DNA of 10,143 nucleotides. Origin: an uncultured Caryophanales bacterium. GTDB lineage: Bacteria; Bacillota_I; Bacilli_A; RFN20; CAG-826. The stretch's first letter is position 1. Every line of letters starts with the position of its first letter. Below are positions 1 through 6,693 of this stretch, in pieces. The translations under genes were made by a program, and so were the position numbers. The notes below the pieces were generated by a model. The model saw only the letters and a list, made by a program, of their open reading frames with translations. It was not told the origin of the DNA and made no database searches. The DNA lies in NCBI GenBank assembly GCA_946183335.1, contig CAMGZN010000035.1, forward strand, positions 1 to 10,143, in the 5' to 3' direction.

Positions 1-565
1 ATGTTAATTCTCCACTATTTGGCGTTAAAATATCGATAAATTTTGCATATTTTTTGATACCTAATTTACATGGAGCTGGGTTAATAACAGTACGCATTTT
101 CTTTCTTTTTGCGACCTCAAGTGCATAACCAATTAAATCTAGATCATTCTCCAGTTGAGAAAGGAAAATGTCACCTTTTTGAGCGCTTCTTAAAAAGTCA
201 TCAACGTCACCTTTCGTGAGTTTTAGATTCGCACCTAAATCAAGAATGATGCGGTTATCTTTCTTATATAAAACAATCATCGCGATTCCGCTTGAAACAC
301 CTTTAATTGGTTTAATGTGACTCACATCAACTCCGTTTTCTTTTAAGGAGTTAAACATACGCTCGCCAAAAGAATCATAACCAATCGCACCAAGCATCTT
401 CACTTTTGCGCCAAGCTTAGCTGCAGCAATTGCTTGGTTTAAACCTTTACCACCTGGACAAGTGGAAAAGTTTGATCCCGTGACAGTTTCACCTTTTACT
501 GGAATTTTGTCTGTTTCAATCGCAAGGTCCATATTTAATGAACCTAAAACATAAATCGTCCTCAT
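1..565 (-). CDS. rbsK: Ribokinase, N-terminal 188 residues (cut by left edge)
   Basis: A PfkB-family sugar kinase that phosphorylates D-ribose to ribose 5-phosphate in the cytoplasm, feeding the pentose phosphate pathway and nucleotide synthesis. The frame is open from the ATG at 563-565 to the window edge, so about the first 60% of a normal roughly 300-residue ribokinase is visible. Seen in order: an N-terminal strand ending in GSLNMD (residues 8-13), the PfkB signature PGGKGLNQA (about 37-45), then NPAP (about 160) and TPNSGE (about 182-187), all characteristic of ribokinase rather than fructokinase. The ATPase loop lies beyond the edge. The start overlaps the stop of the upstream nucleoside hydrolase (ATGA), and AGAGG at 574-578 on the minus strand is a ribosome site 8 bases ahead, so the two are probably translationally coupled. 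The gene pairing makes ribose the likely substrate. Confidence 0.93.
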   Translation of the reverse strand, partial: MRTIYVLGSLNMDLAIETDKIPVKGETVTGSNFSTCPGGKGLNQAIAAAKLGAKVKMLGAIGYDSFGERMFNSLKENGVDVSHIKPIKGVSSGIAMIVLYKKDNRIILDLGANLKLTKGDVDDFLRSAQKGDIFLSQLENDLDLIGYALEVAKRKKMRTVINPAPCKLGIKKYAKFIDILTPNSGELT

Positions 566-1494
566 TTAGAATACCTCTTTAATCCTTTTTCGACTTCGTT
601 CCAGTATTCTTTGACATTTATGTCAACAGCGACATAAGCGTTATGTGGTTGATGTAGATAATCAAATTGATCACAGTTCGTGCGTCCATAAGAAGGTCCA
701 CCAGTAACATCAATCACGACATTCATCTTCTTAAACGTAAATACTTTTGGATTTAGTAAAGAAATAATTGTTGCTGGATCATGAAGTGGAGCACCAGAAT
801 GCCCAAAGATTTTTAGTTGGTTTTCATTAAACACTTTCATCAAGCGGATAAATAATTCTCCCGCCTTATTATGAATTTTCGACATTCTCTTCATTACATT
901 AGGAAGAACTAGGGCCTTTCTAGTGACATCTAGTCCAAGCATATAGACATCTAATCCAGAATTAAAAACAATATCTGCCGCTTCAGGATCACAAAGGATA
1001 TTAAACTCTGCGGCCGGAGAGACATTTCCATATCCGATTGAACCACCCATTAAGACAATGGATTTAATGTTCTTTTTGACTTCTGGATACTTGACTAATA
1101 ACTCCGCGATATTGGTTAATGGACCAGTTGGAACAAGTGTCACATCTTCATTTTTATCAAGAAGAGATTTCATTAATTCAACCGCGTTTTGCTGGTGATA
1201 TTTGATTTTTAACGGGGAAAATGGAAAACCATCTAAACCTGTTTCTCCATGAATTGCAGCGCAAGTCATCGGAGCTCTTTTTAATGGTTTTCCCGAGCCC
1301 AAAGCAACTGGGACATCAAGGTCTAAATATTGAACTAAATTTATAGTATTATTCCCGGTTTTCTCAAGTGTTTGATTACCGGCTTCAACACAGATTCCAA
1401 GAATCTCTAAAGATGAGGCACGACCAGCCAGCATAATCGCAATCGCATCATCGTGTCCTGGATCACAATCTAAAATAATTTTTCGTTTATCCAT
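562..1494 (-). CDS. Nucleoside hydrolase (inosine/uridine-preferring family)
   Basis: A 310-residue ribonucleoside N-glycosidase of the calcium-dependent IU-nucleoside hydrolase family; it splits nucleosides into free base and ribose in the cytoplasm. Seen: the N-terminal signature DCDPGHDDA (residues 9-17), whose aspartates bind calcium and ribose; VPTGPLTNIA near 124-133; the EFNILCDPEAA block near 162-172; and the late HDPA near 239-242, which supplies another calcium ligand. Length is typical of the family. The ATG overlaps the rarA stop by one base (TAATG), and its own end overlaps the ribokinase start, so it sits in the middle of one operon. Base preference (RihA, RihB, RihC or IunH type) cannot be read from the sequence, so no symbol is given. 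Confidence 0.93.
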   Translation of the reverse strand: MDKRKIILDCDPGHDDAIAIMLAGRASSLEILGICVEAGNQTLEKTGNNTINLVQYLDLDVPVALGSGKPLKRAPMTCAAIHGETGLDGFPFSPLKIKYHQQNAVELMKSLLDKNEDVTLVPTGPLTNIAELLVKYPEVKKNIKSIVLMGGSIGYGNVSPAAEFNILCDPEAADIVFNSGLDVYMLGLDVTRKALVLPNVMKRMSKIHNKAGELFIRLMKVFNENQLKIFGHSGAPLHDPATIISLLNPKVFTFKKMNVVIDVTGGPSYGRTNCDQFDYLHQPHNAYVAVDINVKEYWNEVEKGLKRYSK

Positions 1495-2732
1495 TATTTC
1501 TTTATCTTATCCCAATACTCTTTAATGGCTTGCTCGTATTTATTATCTCCATAGTGATAATAGGTTTCATCCTTTAAATCATCTGGAAGATATTGTTGTT
1601 TCACCCAGTGGTGTTTGTAGTCGTGTGGATATTTATAGTGTTGGCCTTTGACCTTCGCGTCAGCTCCATCGTAATGGGTGTTTTGAAGAGCACGAGGCAC
1701 TCCAACACCTTTTCCTTTCTTAATATCCGCTTGAGCTTTCCAATAGGCCGCTGGTGCAGAATTCGATTTTGGAGCAGTCGCAATTAAGACTGCAGCATTC
1801 GCTAAAGGAAGATAAGCTTCTGGCATACCAAGTTGAAGCGCGGTATCCACTGCCGCCTTCACAATTGGAATAATTTGAGGATAGGCAAGACCAACATCTT
1901 CGTTTGCACTACATAACAGTCTTCTTGACGCGGCGATTATGTCGCCGGCCTCAAGCATCTTCGCTAAATAATAAATCGCAGCATCTGGATCAGAACCTCT
2001 TAATGATTTCATTAACGCAGAGAGATTATCGTAATGATTATCTTCACTACGGTCATAAGAGATGTTTCCTCGAATCGCGACTTGATCAACAATGTCACGG
2101 GTAATTTTATTGCTGCCCTTCTTCACCGCATAACGGACAAAATCAAAGTTATTTAATGCTTTACGCATATCTCCGTTACCGGATAAAGCGAGATACTGTA
2201 AGGCGTCTTCTTCAAAGACTAATCCATATTGTTCTGCAGCTTTCGTTAAACCAATACGAATATCTTTCGTTGATAATGGTTTAAACTCAAAAACGGTACA
2301 TCTGCTTAATAAAGCAGGATAAATATAGAAGAATGGATTTTCTGTAGTAGAGGCAATTAATGTAATGTCACCTTTTTCAACAAACTCTAATAAAGATTGT
2401 TGTTGCTTCTTGTTTAAGTATTGGATTTCATCTAAATAAAGAAGGATTCCATTCTGAGTTAAGACAGAATTAATATTCGCGATAATTTGTTTAATATCAT
2501 CCGTAGACGCGGTTGTGCCATTTAGTTTATATAAAGACATGTTTGTCTTCTCTGCGATGATATTCGCGACTGTGGTCTTTCCAACCCCTGGAGGACCATA
2601 AAAGATCATATTTGGAATATGGTTAGAAGAAACGACTTTTCTAAAAGCCATTCCTTTGCCTAGTAAATGTTGTTGACCTAAAACATCATCAAATGATTTT
2701 GGTCTTAATAAATCAGCGAGTGGTTGTTGCAT
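1494..2732 (-). CDS. rarA: Replication-associated recombination ATPase RarA (MgsA)
   Basis: An AAA+ ATPase of the clamp-loader-like RarA/MgsA/WRNIP1 family that acts at stalled or damaged replication forks. I place the start at the ATG at 2730-2732, giving 412 residues. A longer frame begins with TTG at 2762, but family similarity (QQPLADLLRPKSFDDVLGQ) starts at the ATG. Seen: Walker A GPPGVGKTT (46-54), Walker B LLYLDEIQ (about 97-104, close to the family's DEIH), sensor 1 around STTENP (128-133), an arginine finger in LLSRC (141-145), and the C-terminal tetramerisation region with GDIIAASRRLL and a late YKYPHDY stretch. It is first in an operon with a nucleoside hydrolase and ribokinase. 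It has no evident Shine-Dalgarno site, and a TATAAT lies only 6 bases upstream, so its mRNA may be leaderless. Confidence 0.96.
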   Translation of the reverse strand: MQQPLADLLRPKSFDDVLGQQHLLGKGMAFRKVVSSNHIPNMIFYGPPGVGKTTVANIIAEKTNMSLYKLNGTTASTDDIKQIIANINSVLTQNGILLYLDEIQYLNKKQQQSLLEFVEKGDITLIASTTENPFFYIYPALLSRCTVFEFKPLSTKDIRIGLTKAAEQYGLVFEEDALQYLALSGNGDMRKALNNFDFVRYAVKKGSNKITRDIVDQVAIRGNISYDRSEDNHYDNLSALMKSLRGSDPDAAIYYLAKMLEAGDIIAASRRLLCSANEDVGLAYPQIIPIVKAAVDTALQLGMPEAYLPLANAAVLIATAPKSNSAPAAYWKAQADIKKGKGVGVPRALQNTHYDGADAKVKGQHYKYPHDYKHHWVKQQYLPDDLKDETYYHYGDNKYEQAIKEYWDKIKK

Positions 2733-2738
2733 AATAGA

Positions 2739-2767
2739 ATTATAAATTAACTTTATATGCAAAGCAA
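2739..2767 (-). promoter_or_regulatory. Candidate rarA promoter giving a leaderless mRNA
   Basis: On the minus strand, TTGCTT (2762-2767) and a perfect TATAAT (2739-2744) are separated by exactly 17 bases. The -10 box ends 6 bases before the chosen rarA ATG, so transcription would begin at or next to the A of the ATG. No ribosome-binding sequence fits between. The -35 box matches the consensus only in its first half, and in an AT-rich genome a chance TATAAT is possible. Confidence 0.5.
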
Positions 2768-2831
2768 TTTAAAGTTAATATGTAATTTGTGCTTGGCTTT
2801 AAGAAATATCGGTTCCGAAAATAAATAAAAG

Positions 2832-2853
2832 AAAAAACATCGTTTCCGATGTC
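2832..2853 (-). terminator. Intrinsic terminator of the 6S-like RNA
   Basis: On the minus strand ACATCG (2847-2852), a GAAA tetraloop and CGATGT (2837-2842) form a six-pair hairpin followed by a run of U (2832-2837) and further U-rich sequence. It separates the small RNA from rarA about 100 bases downstream. Confidence 0.85.
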
Positions 2854-2988
2854 TTTTTGCCAAGCAGGACAGCTTTATATTAAGGAAGCGACTGAACGCT
2901 AGAGGTCATCTATTAGCTCCCACCTGCATCGCCTAACACTCTATGGCTAGAATGGGCCGTGGTCGTCAGCTGGATTTCCACCTTTGGC
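2832..2988 (-). ncRNA. ssrS: Small structured RNA, candidate 6S RNA
   Basis: An RNA of about 157 nt with its own promoter and terminator and no ORF. The 5' and 3' ends pair: GCCAA with TTGGC (2984-2988 / 2859-2863), AGG with CCT (2981-2983 / 2866-2868), CAGCT with AGCTG (2968-2972 / 2870-2874). Further in, an unpaired region carries a small 3'-side hairpin AGCG/CGCT (2897-2900 / 2887-2890). An apical stem CCCAUU/GGUGGG (2951-2956 / 2919-2924) uses two G-U pairs possible only on the minus strand. A long closed rod with a central bubble and a 3' bubble hairpin is the architecture of 6S RNA, which binds the housekeeping RNA polymerase. In Bacillus subtilis a 6S gene lies in the aspS-yrvM region beside yrvN (rarA), and here rarA is the next gene downstream. 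SRP RNA is less likely because its GGAAGGAAGCAGC-type loop is absent. That it is an RNA gene is firmer than its 6S identity. Confidence 0.58.
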
Positions 2989-2994
2989 AATTTT

Positions 2995-3023
2995 ATAATA
3001 GTAAATTTTTAAGTCACAATCAA
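2995..3023 (-). promoter_or_regulatory. Promoter of the 6S-like RNA
   Basis: Minus-strand TTGATT (3018-3023) and TATTAT (2995-3000) are 17 bases apart. Counting seven bases on from the -10 box puts the start at about 2988, precisely the first base of the closing stem GCCAA. The -35 box overlaps the stop codon of the upstream small gene. An overlapping alternative (TTGTGA, 16 bases, TATAAA) would start at nearly the same place. Confidence 0.6.
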
Positions 3024-3415
3024 CGCCTATTTTTTGTTAAGTATATAGTGATGATAGATTCAGTTGAATCTGGATTACATTGAGTAACAATTTTTAAGTA
3101 TTTAACATTTTCATGTTTTTTGCCTCTTCTACCAATATAGATTTTCCCTTTTCTATTATCGTGATCACTTACAAGAGATTTTGGGTTTTTAAGAATTGAT
3201 GGAATAACTTTTATATCGGAAACATGTAAGTGATGGCTTTTAACAGCGATATGCTCATAGATTGATTCTTTTCTCTTGTTTAAATTAAACAAAATTTTTC
3301 TATCTTTAAAATTTGTGAGCGGAACAGGTAGTTCCTTCAAAGCTTTAATAATATTTAAATCAGGTTCATTCTTCTTGTTCACAATTGCGATTGTAGCACT
3401 CAATACATATTTCAT
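3020..3415 (-). CDS. Hypothetical 131-residue protein, possible BECR-fold nuclease
   Basis: I take the ATG at 3413-3415; the TTG just before it is less likely. The protein is basic, with no signal peptide or membrane segment. The second half has the spacing seen in small phage-type Barnase/EndoU/Colicin/RelE-fold nuclease domains: YEHI with H55, a following HH at 61-62, a D67-x-I-x-x-I-P-x-I-L-K-N-P block (67-78), an acidic DHD (84-86), the strand KIYIGRRG (91-98), YLKIV (106-110), and a final IITIYLTKN (121-129) with T123. In that fold, histidines, a basic residue and a late threonine or serine are commonly catalytic. The match is from memory of a pattern, not a search. It stands alone between two terminators with no antitoxin or immunity gene. 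There is no clear Shine-Dalgarno site, and the start codon lies in a 14-base inverted repeat. Low expression or decay is possible. Confidence 0.55.
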   Translation of the reverse strand: MKYVLSATIAIVNKKNEPDLNIIKALKELPVPLTNFKDRKILFNLNKRKESIYEHIAVKSHHLHVSDIKVIPSILKNPKSLVSDHDNRKGKIYIGRRGKKHENVKYLKIVTQCNPDSTESIITIYLTKNRR

Positions 3416-3437
3416 CAATTAATTTGATGAAATATGT
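3405..3437 (-). repeat. 14-base perfect inverted repeat over a start codon
   Basis: ACATATTTCATCAA (3405-3418) and its exact complement TTGATGAAATATGT (3424-3437) are separated by five bases. The gene-proximal arm carries the ATG and first codons of the 3020-3415 gene. In the minus-strand RNA the initiation codon would sit in the 3' arm of a 14-pair hairpin. As DNA it could equally be an operator for a dimeric regulator. Confidence 0.8.
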
Positions 3438-3452
3438 TAAAATTAAAAAAAT

Positions 3453-3475
3453 AAAAAGGCACATAGTGCCTTTTT
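3453..3475 (-). terminator. Intrinsic terminator of the aldolase gene
   Basis: A ten-pair hairpin, AAAAAGGCAC (3453-3462) and GTGCCTTTTT (3466-3475) with loop ATA, lies 17 bases past the aldolase stop. On the minus strand it is followed by a long U-rich run. The A and T flanks would also let it work on the plus strand, though nothing is transcribed that way here. Confidence 0.85.
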
Positions 3476-3491
3476 AAATTTTTAAAATTTC

Positions 3492-4466
3492 TTAGATTTT
3501 GTCGTTTGATCCAAGGACATCGACGATTTTATGTTTCACAAGTTGTTTGACATAAGCACGTCCGTCTCCGATGTATTGACGTGGATCGAAGTGGTCTGGA
3601 TGAGCTTCCATGTGTTCTCTAATTCCAGCAGTCATCGCGAGACGTAAATCGGAGTCAATGTTGATCTTACAGACAGCTAATCTAGCAGCGTGACGAAGTT
3701 GTTCTTCTGGAACACCGACAGCATCTTTAAGAGCTCCGCCGTGATCATTGATGATCTTGACGTATTCTTGGTTAACAGAGGATGAACCGTGTAAAACGAT
3801 TGGGAATCCTGGGAGTCTCTTTGAGACTTCTTCAAGAATATCGAATCTTAATGGAGGTGGCAGTAAGATGCCGGTCTTTGGATCACGTGTACATTGTTCT
3901 GGGCGGAACTTATAAGCACCGTGGCTTGTTCCAATAGCGATAGCTAAGCTATCAACACCGGTACGTTTGACGAATTCCTCGACTTGATCTGGGTTGGTGT
4001 AACTTTCGGCACCAAGTTCAACTTTGACATCATCTTCAATACCAGCTAAAGTACCAAGTTCAGCTTCAACAGTGACATATGGTTTGTGAGCGTGAGCGTA
4101 TTCAACAACCTTACGAGTGATTTCAATGTTTTCTTCAAATGGTTTGCTTGAAGCATCGATCATGACGGATGTGAATCCACCATCGATACAATCCTTACAA
4201 ATTTCGAAGTCTGCACCATGGTCTAAGTGTAAGACAATTGGTAAACCAGTGTCTTCAACTGCAGCTTCAACCATCTTACGGAGGTACACTGGTTTAGCAT
4301 ATTTTCTTGCACCAGCAGAAACTTGGAGAATAACTGGAGAGTTACATTCTTTCGCAGCCTCTGTGATGGCTTGAACAATTTCCATGTTGTTGCAGTTAAA
4401 AGCACCAATGGCATAGCCTTCTTTATAGGCTTTTTCAAATAATTCTTTAGAGTTAACTAATGGCAT
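3492..4466 (-). CDS. fba: Fructose-bisphosphate aldolase, class II
   Basis: A zinc-dependent aldolase of 324 residues that interconverts fructose 1,6-bisphosphate with dihydroxyacetone phosphate and glyceraldehyde 3-phosphate in glycolysis. Seen: the N-terminal AIGAFNCNNME (19-29), VLHLDHGADFE (78-88) with zinc ligand and catalytic residues H80, D82 and H83, the acidic VEAELGTLAG (133-142), GTSHGAYKF (179-187) with a further zinc-ligand histidine, and IVLHGSSSV with the last zinc histidine and phosphate-binding serines. Tagatose-bisphosphate or other ketose-bisphosphate aldolases share these motifs, but the long insert after the third block (PEQCTRDPKTG) and the lone-gene context fit glycolytic Fba. 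The minus-strand sequence AGAAGG, 7-8 bases before the ATG, is a good ribosome site. The gene has its own candidate promoter and terminator, so it is probably monocistronic. Confidence 0.96.
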   Translation of the reverse strand: MPLVNSKELFEKAYKEGYAIGAFNCNNMEIVQAITEAAKECNSPVILQVSAGARKYAKPVYLRKMVEAAVEDTGLPIVLHLDHGADFEICKDCIDGGFTSVMIDASSKPFEENIEITRKVVEYAHAHKPYVTVEAELGTLAGIEDDVKVELGAESYTNPDQVEEFVKRTGVDSLAIAIGTSHGAYKFRPEQCTRDPKTGILLPPPLRFDILEEVSKRLPGFPIVLHGSSSVNQEYVKIINDHGGALKDAVGVPEEQLRHAARLAVCKINIDSDLRLAMTAGIREHMEAHPDHFDPRQYIGDGRAYVKQLVKHKIVDVLGSNDKI

Positions 4467-4523
4467 ATTAATACCTTCTTTCTTTCACGGTTATATATTG
4501 TATCAATTAACATTGAAACCAGT

Positions 4524-4552
4524 TATATATTTCTTTATGAGAGTGGTTACAA
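4524..4552 (-). promoter_or_regulatory. Candidate promoter of the aldolase gene
   Basis: Minus-strand TTGTAA (4547-4552) and TATATA (4524-4529) with a 17-base spacer would start transcription near 4517, giving a leader of about 50 bases with the ribosome site in it. Each hexamer matches the consensus at four of six bases. A second -10-like TACAAT preceded by TG lies closer to the gene. Confidence 0.4.
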
Positions 4553-4560
4553 TGAGAAAA

Positions 4561-4590
4561 GAAAAACACACGCAATTTCCGTGTATTTTC
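4561..4590 (-). terminator. Intrinsic terminator of the nitroreductase gene
   Basis: On the minus strand ACACG (4580-4584) pairs with CGTGT (4568-4572) around a seven-base loop, with A/T pairs extending the stem beyond one mismatch, followed by a U-rich run. It lies 25-50 bases past the nitroreductase stop. Confidence 0.7.
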
Positions 4591-4614
4591 TTAAAAATAT
4601 TAGGGTTTTGCTGG

Positions 4615-5130
4615 TTATTTTATCGAAATGAAATCCGCTTTTCTTTCCTTACTAACGAGTTTAGATGGATCCTTAGCGTAACCGAGGATTGCTGCACCAA
4701 CAATGCGGTTTTCCTCAGGAATCCCTAAACGAGCTTTAATCTTCATTCCTTTTGGAGTTGAGAATAATTCGTCGAATTGGTTAATCCAACATGATTGAAT
4801 TTTTAAGGCGTTTGCAGCGACAAAAATGTTTTCTAAAACACATGAACAATCCTGAACACAGAACTTATCTTCTCTTGGTGCGTGTACCAAAACCACTGTG
4901 TTCGCGCCATACATACAATCACGATTAAATGTCTCTTTGGACAATTCTCTAAGTTTTTCAACTTTTGCTTTTGTACGTATGCATGTGATGTTTGCAATTT
5001 GACGGTTCATTCCGCTTGGAGCATACTTGCCTGCCTCAAGAATCTGAGTTAGTTTGCCTAAAGAGACTTTCTTTTCGGAGTATTCTCTACAGGAAACTCT
5101 ACTGTTGATAATTTGAATTGCTTTATTCAT
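4615..5130 (-). CDS. Nitroreductase-family flavoprotein
   Basis: A 171-residue FMN-dependent oxidoreductase of the nitroreductase superfamily, expected to use NAD(P)H to reduce nitro compounds, quinones or related acceptors in the cytoplasm; its natural substrate is unknown. Seen: the N-terminal SRVSCREYSEKKVS (10-23), in which the arginines contact the FMN phosphate; APSGMNRQ (37-44), the family's PS-x-x-N-x-Q flavin site; a central ANALKIQSCWINQF typical of the helix preceding the dimer interface; and a late VGAAILGYAKDPS. It is at the short end of the family (usually about 170-220). The ribosome site GGAG sits 7 bases before the ATG. The gene is read divergently from the permease and has its own terminator. 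Cysteines in CREY, CVQDCSC and SCW are notable, but no iron-sulphur motif is clear. Confidence 0.88.
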   Translation of the reverse strand: MNKAIQIINSRVSCREYSEKKVSLGKLTQILEAGKYAPSGMNRQIANITCIRTKAKVEKLRELSKETFNRDCMYGANTVVLVHAPREDKFCVQDCSCVLENIFVAANALKIQSCWINQFDELFSTPKGMKIKARLGIPEENRIVGAAILGYAKDPSKLVSKERKADFISIK

Positions 5131-5325
5131 ATTTATCTCCTTTTTAAAATTTAAATATATTCAACTGGTAACAGATAAAGGTTCTCTCGTAATTTAAGTT
5201 TATATTTACCTTTCTGACTATTTCCGAATTCAATTAGATTTTAGACATAAACAGGTAATTTGCCAATTTGAATTAGCAAAATTCCTAACACATTTTATTT
5301 AAAAAGTAGATAATACACTCGGCGT

Positions 5326-6627
5326 ATGATTCTGACACTAGTTATTTGTCTATTAACATTTGTCTTAGTGACTCTCTCAGTTCTTTTCTTTCCAAAGATT
5401 AGAATTGGAAAGATCTCTTTATCAACATATTGGATTGTATCCTTATTAGGCGCGATTTTATTAATTGCGCATGGATATGCACCATTCAAAGATGTTTGGA
5501 ACCAATTAACAACTAATTCATCGATTAATCCATTGAAGATCCTTGTCTTATTCTTCTCGATGACAATTATCTCCATTCTTTTAGATGAATTTGGATTATT
5601 TAAATATTTAGCCCATTTAGCAACCAAAAGAGCGAAGTCGAACCAGTATGCTCTCTTCTTCGCTTTATACGCTTTAACAAGCGTTTTAACGGTGTTCACG
5701 TCGAATGATATTGTTATTCTGACGTTAACACCTTTTATTTGTTTCTTTTGCAAAAGAGCAAATATTAAAGCAATGCCGTATTTAATCGCGGAGTTCTTCG
5801 CCGCGAATACTTGGTCATTGATGTTTTTAATTGGCAATCCAACAAATATTTATCTAGCAACTGCCGCGAATATTAATTTTATTGAATATTTCAAAGTGAT
5901 GGCTGTCCCAACATTAGTCGCCGGACTTGTTCAACTAGGCATTCTCTTCTTGCTTTTTAGAAAAGCTTTAAAAGAACCATTCCACGTCGAAGATGAAGAA
6001 ATGGAAGTGCCAAATAAGGTTCTTCTTAGTGTTGGGGTATCAACTTTATTTGTTTGTTTAATCTTTCTAATCATTGTCCACTACATCAATTTAGAGATGT
6101 ATATGATCTCTTTAGCCTGTGCATTGTTCTTGTCTTTATTTACGCTTGTTTACTTATGCGCTACAAAGAACACGCTAAAGATTTTGAAGGATTCTTATAA
6201 AAGACTTCCTTATGAATTAATTCCGTTTTTCTTAAGTATGTTTGTTGTGGTTGTTTCATTAAACCATCAAGGAATTACTGGTGAAATTTCAAAATTACTC
6301 TGTGATTCGCACGTGATTTATACGTATGGATATTCATCCTTCCTTCTTTGTAACTTAATTAACAATATTCCGATGAGTATCCTTTATTCTGGAGTCTCAT
6401 CTAGTTTATCTGGATCAATGTTTTATCAAGCAACATACGCCTCAATTATCGGAAGCAATATTGGCGCATTCTTAACGCCGATAGGCGCGCTCGCAGGTAT
6501 TATGTTTACTTCACTAGTGAATAAACAAAACATTCGCTTCAGCTTCCTAGATTTTATAAAGTATGGATCAATCGTTTCCATACCAACGATCACGGTTGCT
6601 CTCTTGATGTTACAACTATTTATATAA
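5326..6627 (+). CDS. ArsB/NhaD (ion transporter superfamily) permease
   Basis: A 433-residue integral membrane transporter of the ArsB/NhaD/SLC13 ion-transporter superfamily, with roughly ten to twelve hydrophobic helices. Two inverted-repeat signatures are visible: TSNDIVILTLTPF (about 125-137) followed by IGNPTNIYLATA (169-180), and in the C-terminal half NLINNIPMSILYSG then GSNIGAFLTPIGALAG (376-391). These are the hallmarks of arsenite-pump-like permeases, but no arsR, arsA or arsC lies nearby, so arsenite export is not established and citrate, dicarboxylate or sodium/proton exchange is possible. The start is the only methionine before the first helix. The upstream GATAAT at 5309-5314 lies 11 bases from the ATG, no Shine-Dalgarno site is visible, and a very short or leaderless mRNA is possible. 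It is the only plus-strand gene here and ends at a strong hairpin facing the large RNA gene. Confidence 0.88.
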   Translation: MILTLVICLLTFVLVTLSVLFFPKIRIGKISLSTYWIVSLLGAILLIAHGYAPFKDVWNQLTTNSSINPLKILVLFFSMTIISILLDEFGLFKYLAHLATKRAKSNQYALFFALYALTSVLTVFTSNDIVILTLTPFICFFCKRANIKAMPYLIAEFFAANTWSLMFLIGNPTNIYLATAANINFIEYFKVMAVPTLVAGLVQLGILFLLFRKALKEPFHVEDEEMEVPNKVLLSVGVSTLFVCLIFLIIVHYINLEMYMISLACALFLSLFTLVYLCATKNTLKILKDSYKRLPYELIPFFLSMFVVVVSLNHQGITGEISKLLCDSHVIYTYGYSSFLLCNLINNIPMSILYSGVSSSLSGSMFYQATYASIIGSNIGAFLTPIGALAGIMFTSLVNKQNIRFSFLDFIKYGSIVSIPTITVALLMLQLFI

Positions 6628-6629
6628 TA

Positions 6630-6659
6630 AATAAGCCACCTACCGAAAGGTGGCTTATT
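6630..6659. terminator. 12-pair hairpin between convergent transcripts
   Basis: AATAAGCCACCT (6630-6641) and AGGTGGCTTATT (6648-6659) form a perfect stem with a six-base loop, three bases after the permease stop. The uridine-rich end is modest on either strand, but the position suggests it ends the permease transcript and acts as a back-up for the minus-strand RNA arriving from the right. Confidence 0.75.
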
Positions 6660-6666
6660 AAGTAAT

Positions 6667-6693
6667 AAAAAAAGTGGCCGACTTCTTAGCCAC
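6667..6693 (-). terminator. Intrinsic terminator of the giant RNA
   Basis: On the minus strand GTGGC (6689-6693) pairs with GCCAC (6674-6678), extended by a G-U pair possible only on this strand, and is followed by seven U (6667-6673). Confidence 0.9.

Noticed and set aside
2733..2762. TTG start adding ten residues to RarA
   Set aside because: The extra residues do not resemble the family N-terminus, which begins at the internal ATG, and they would overlap the candidate promoter.
5295..5837. Minus-strand ORF of 180 codons under the permease
   Set aside because: It is the antisense shadow of the transporter's conserved membrane helices, with no ribosome site or family features.
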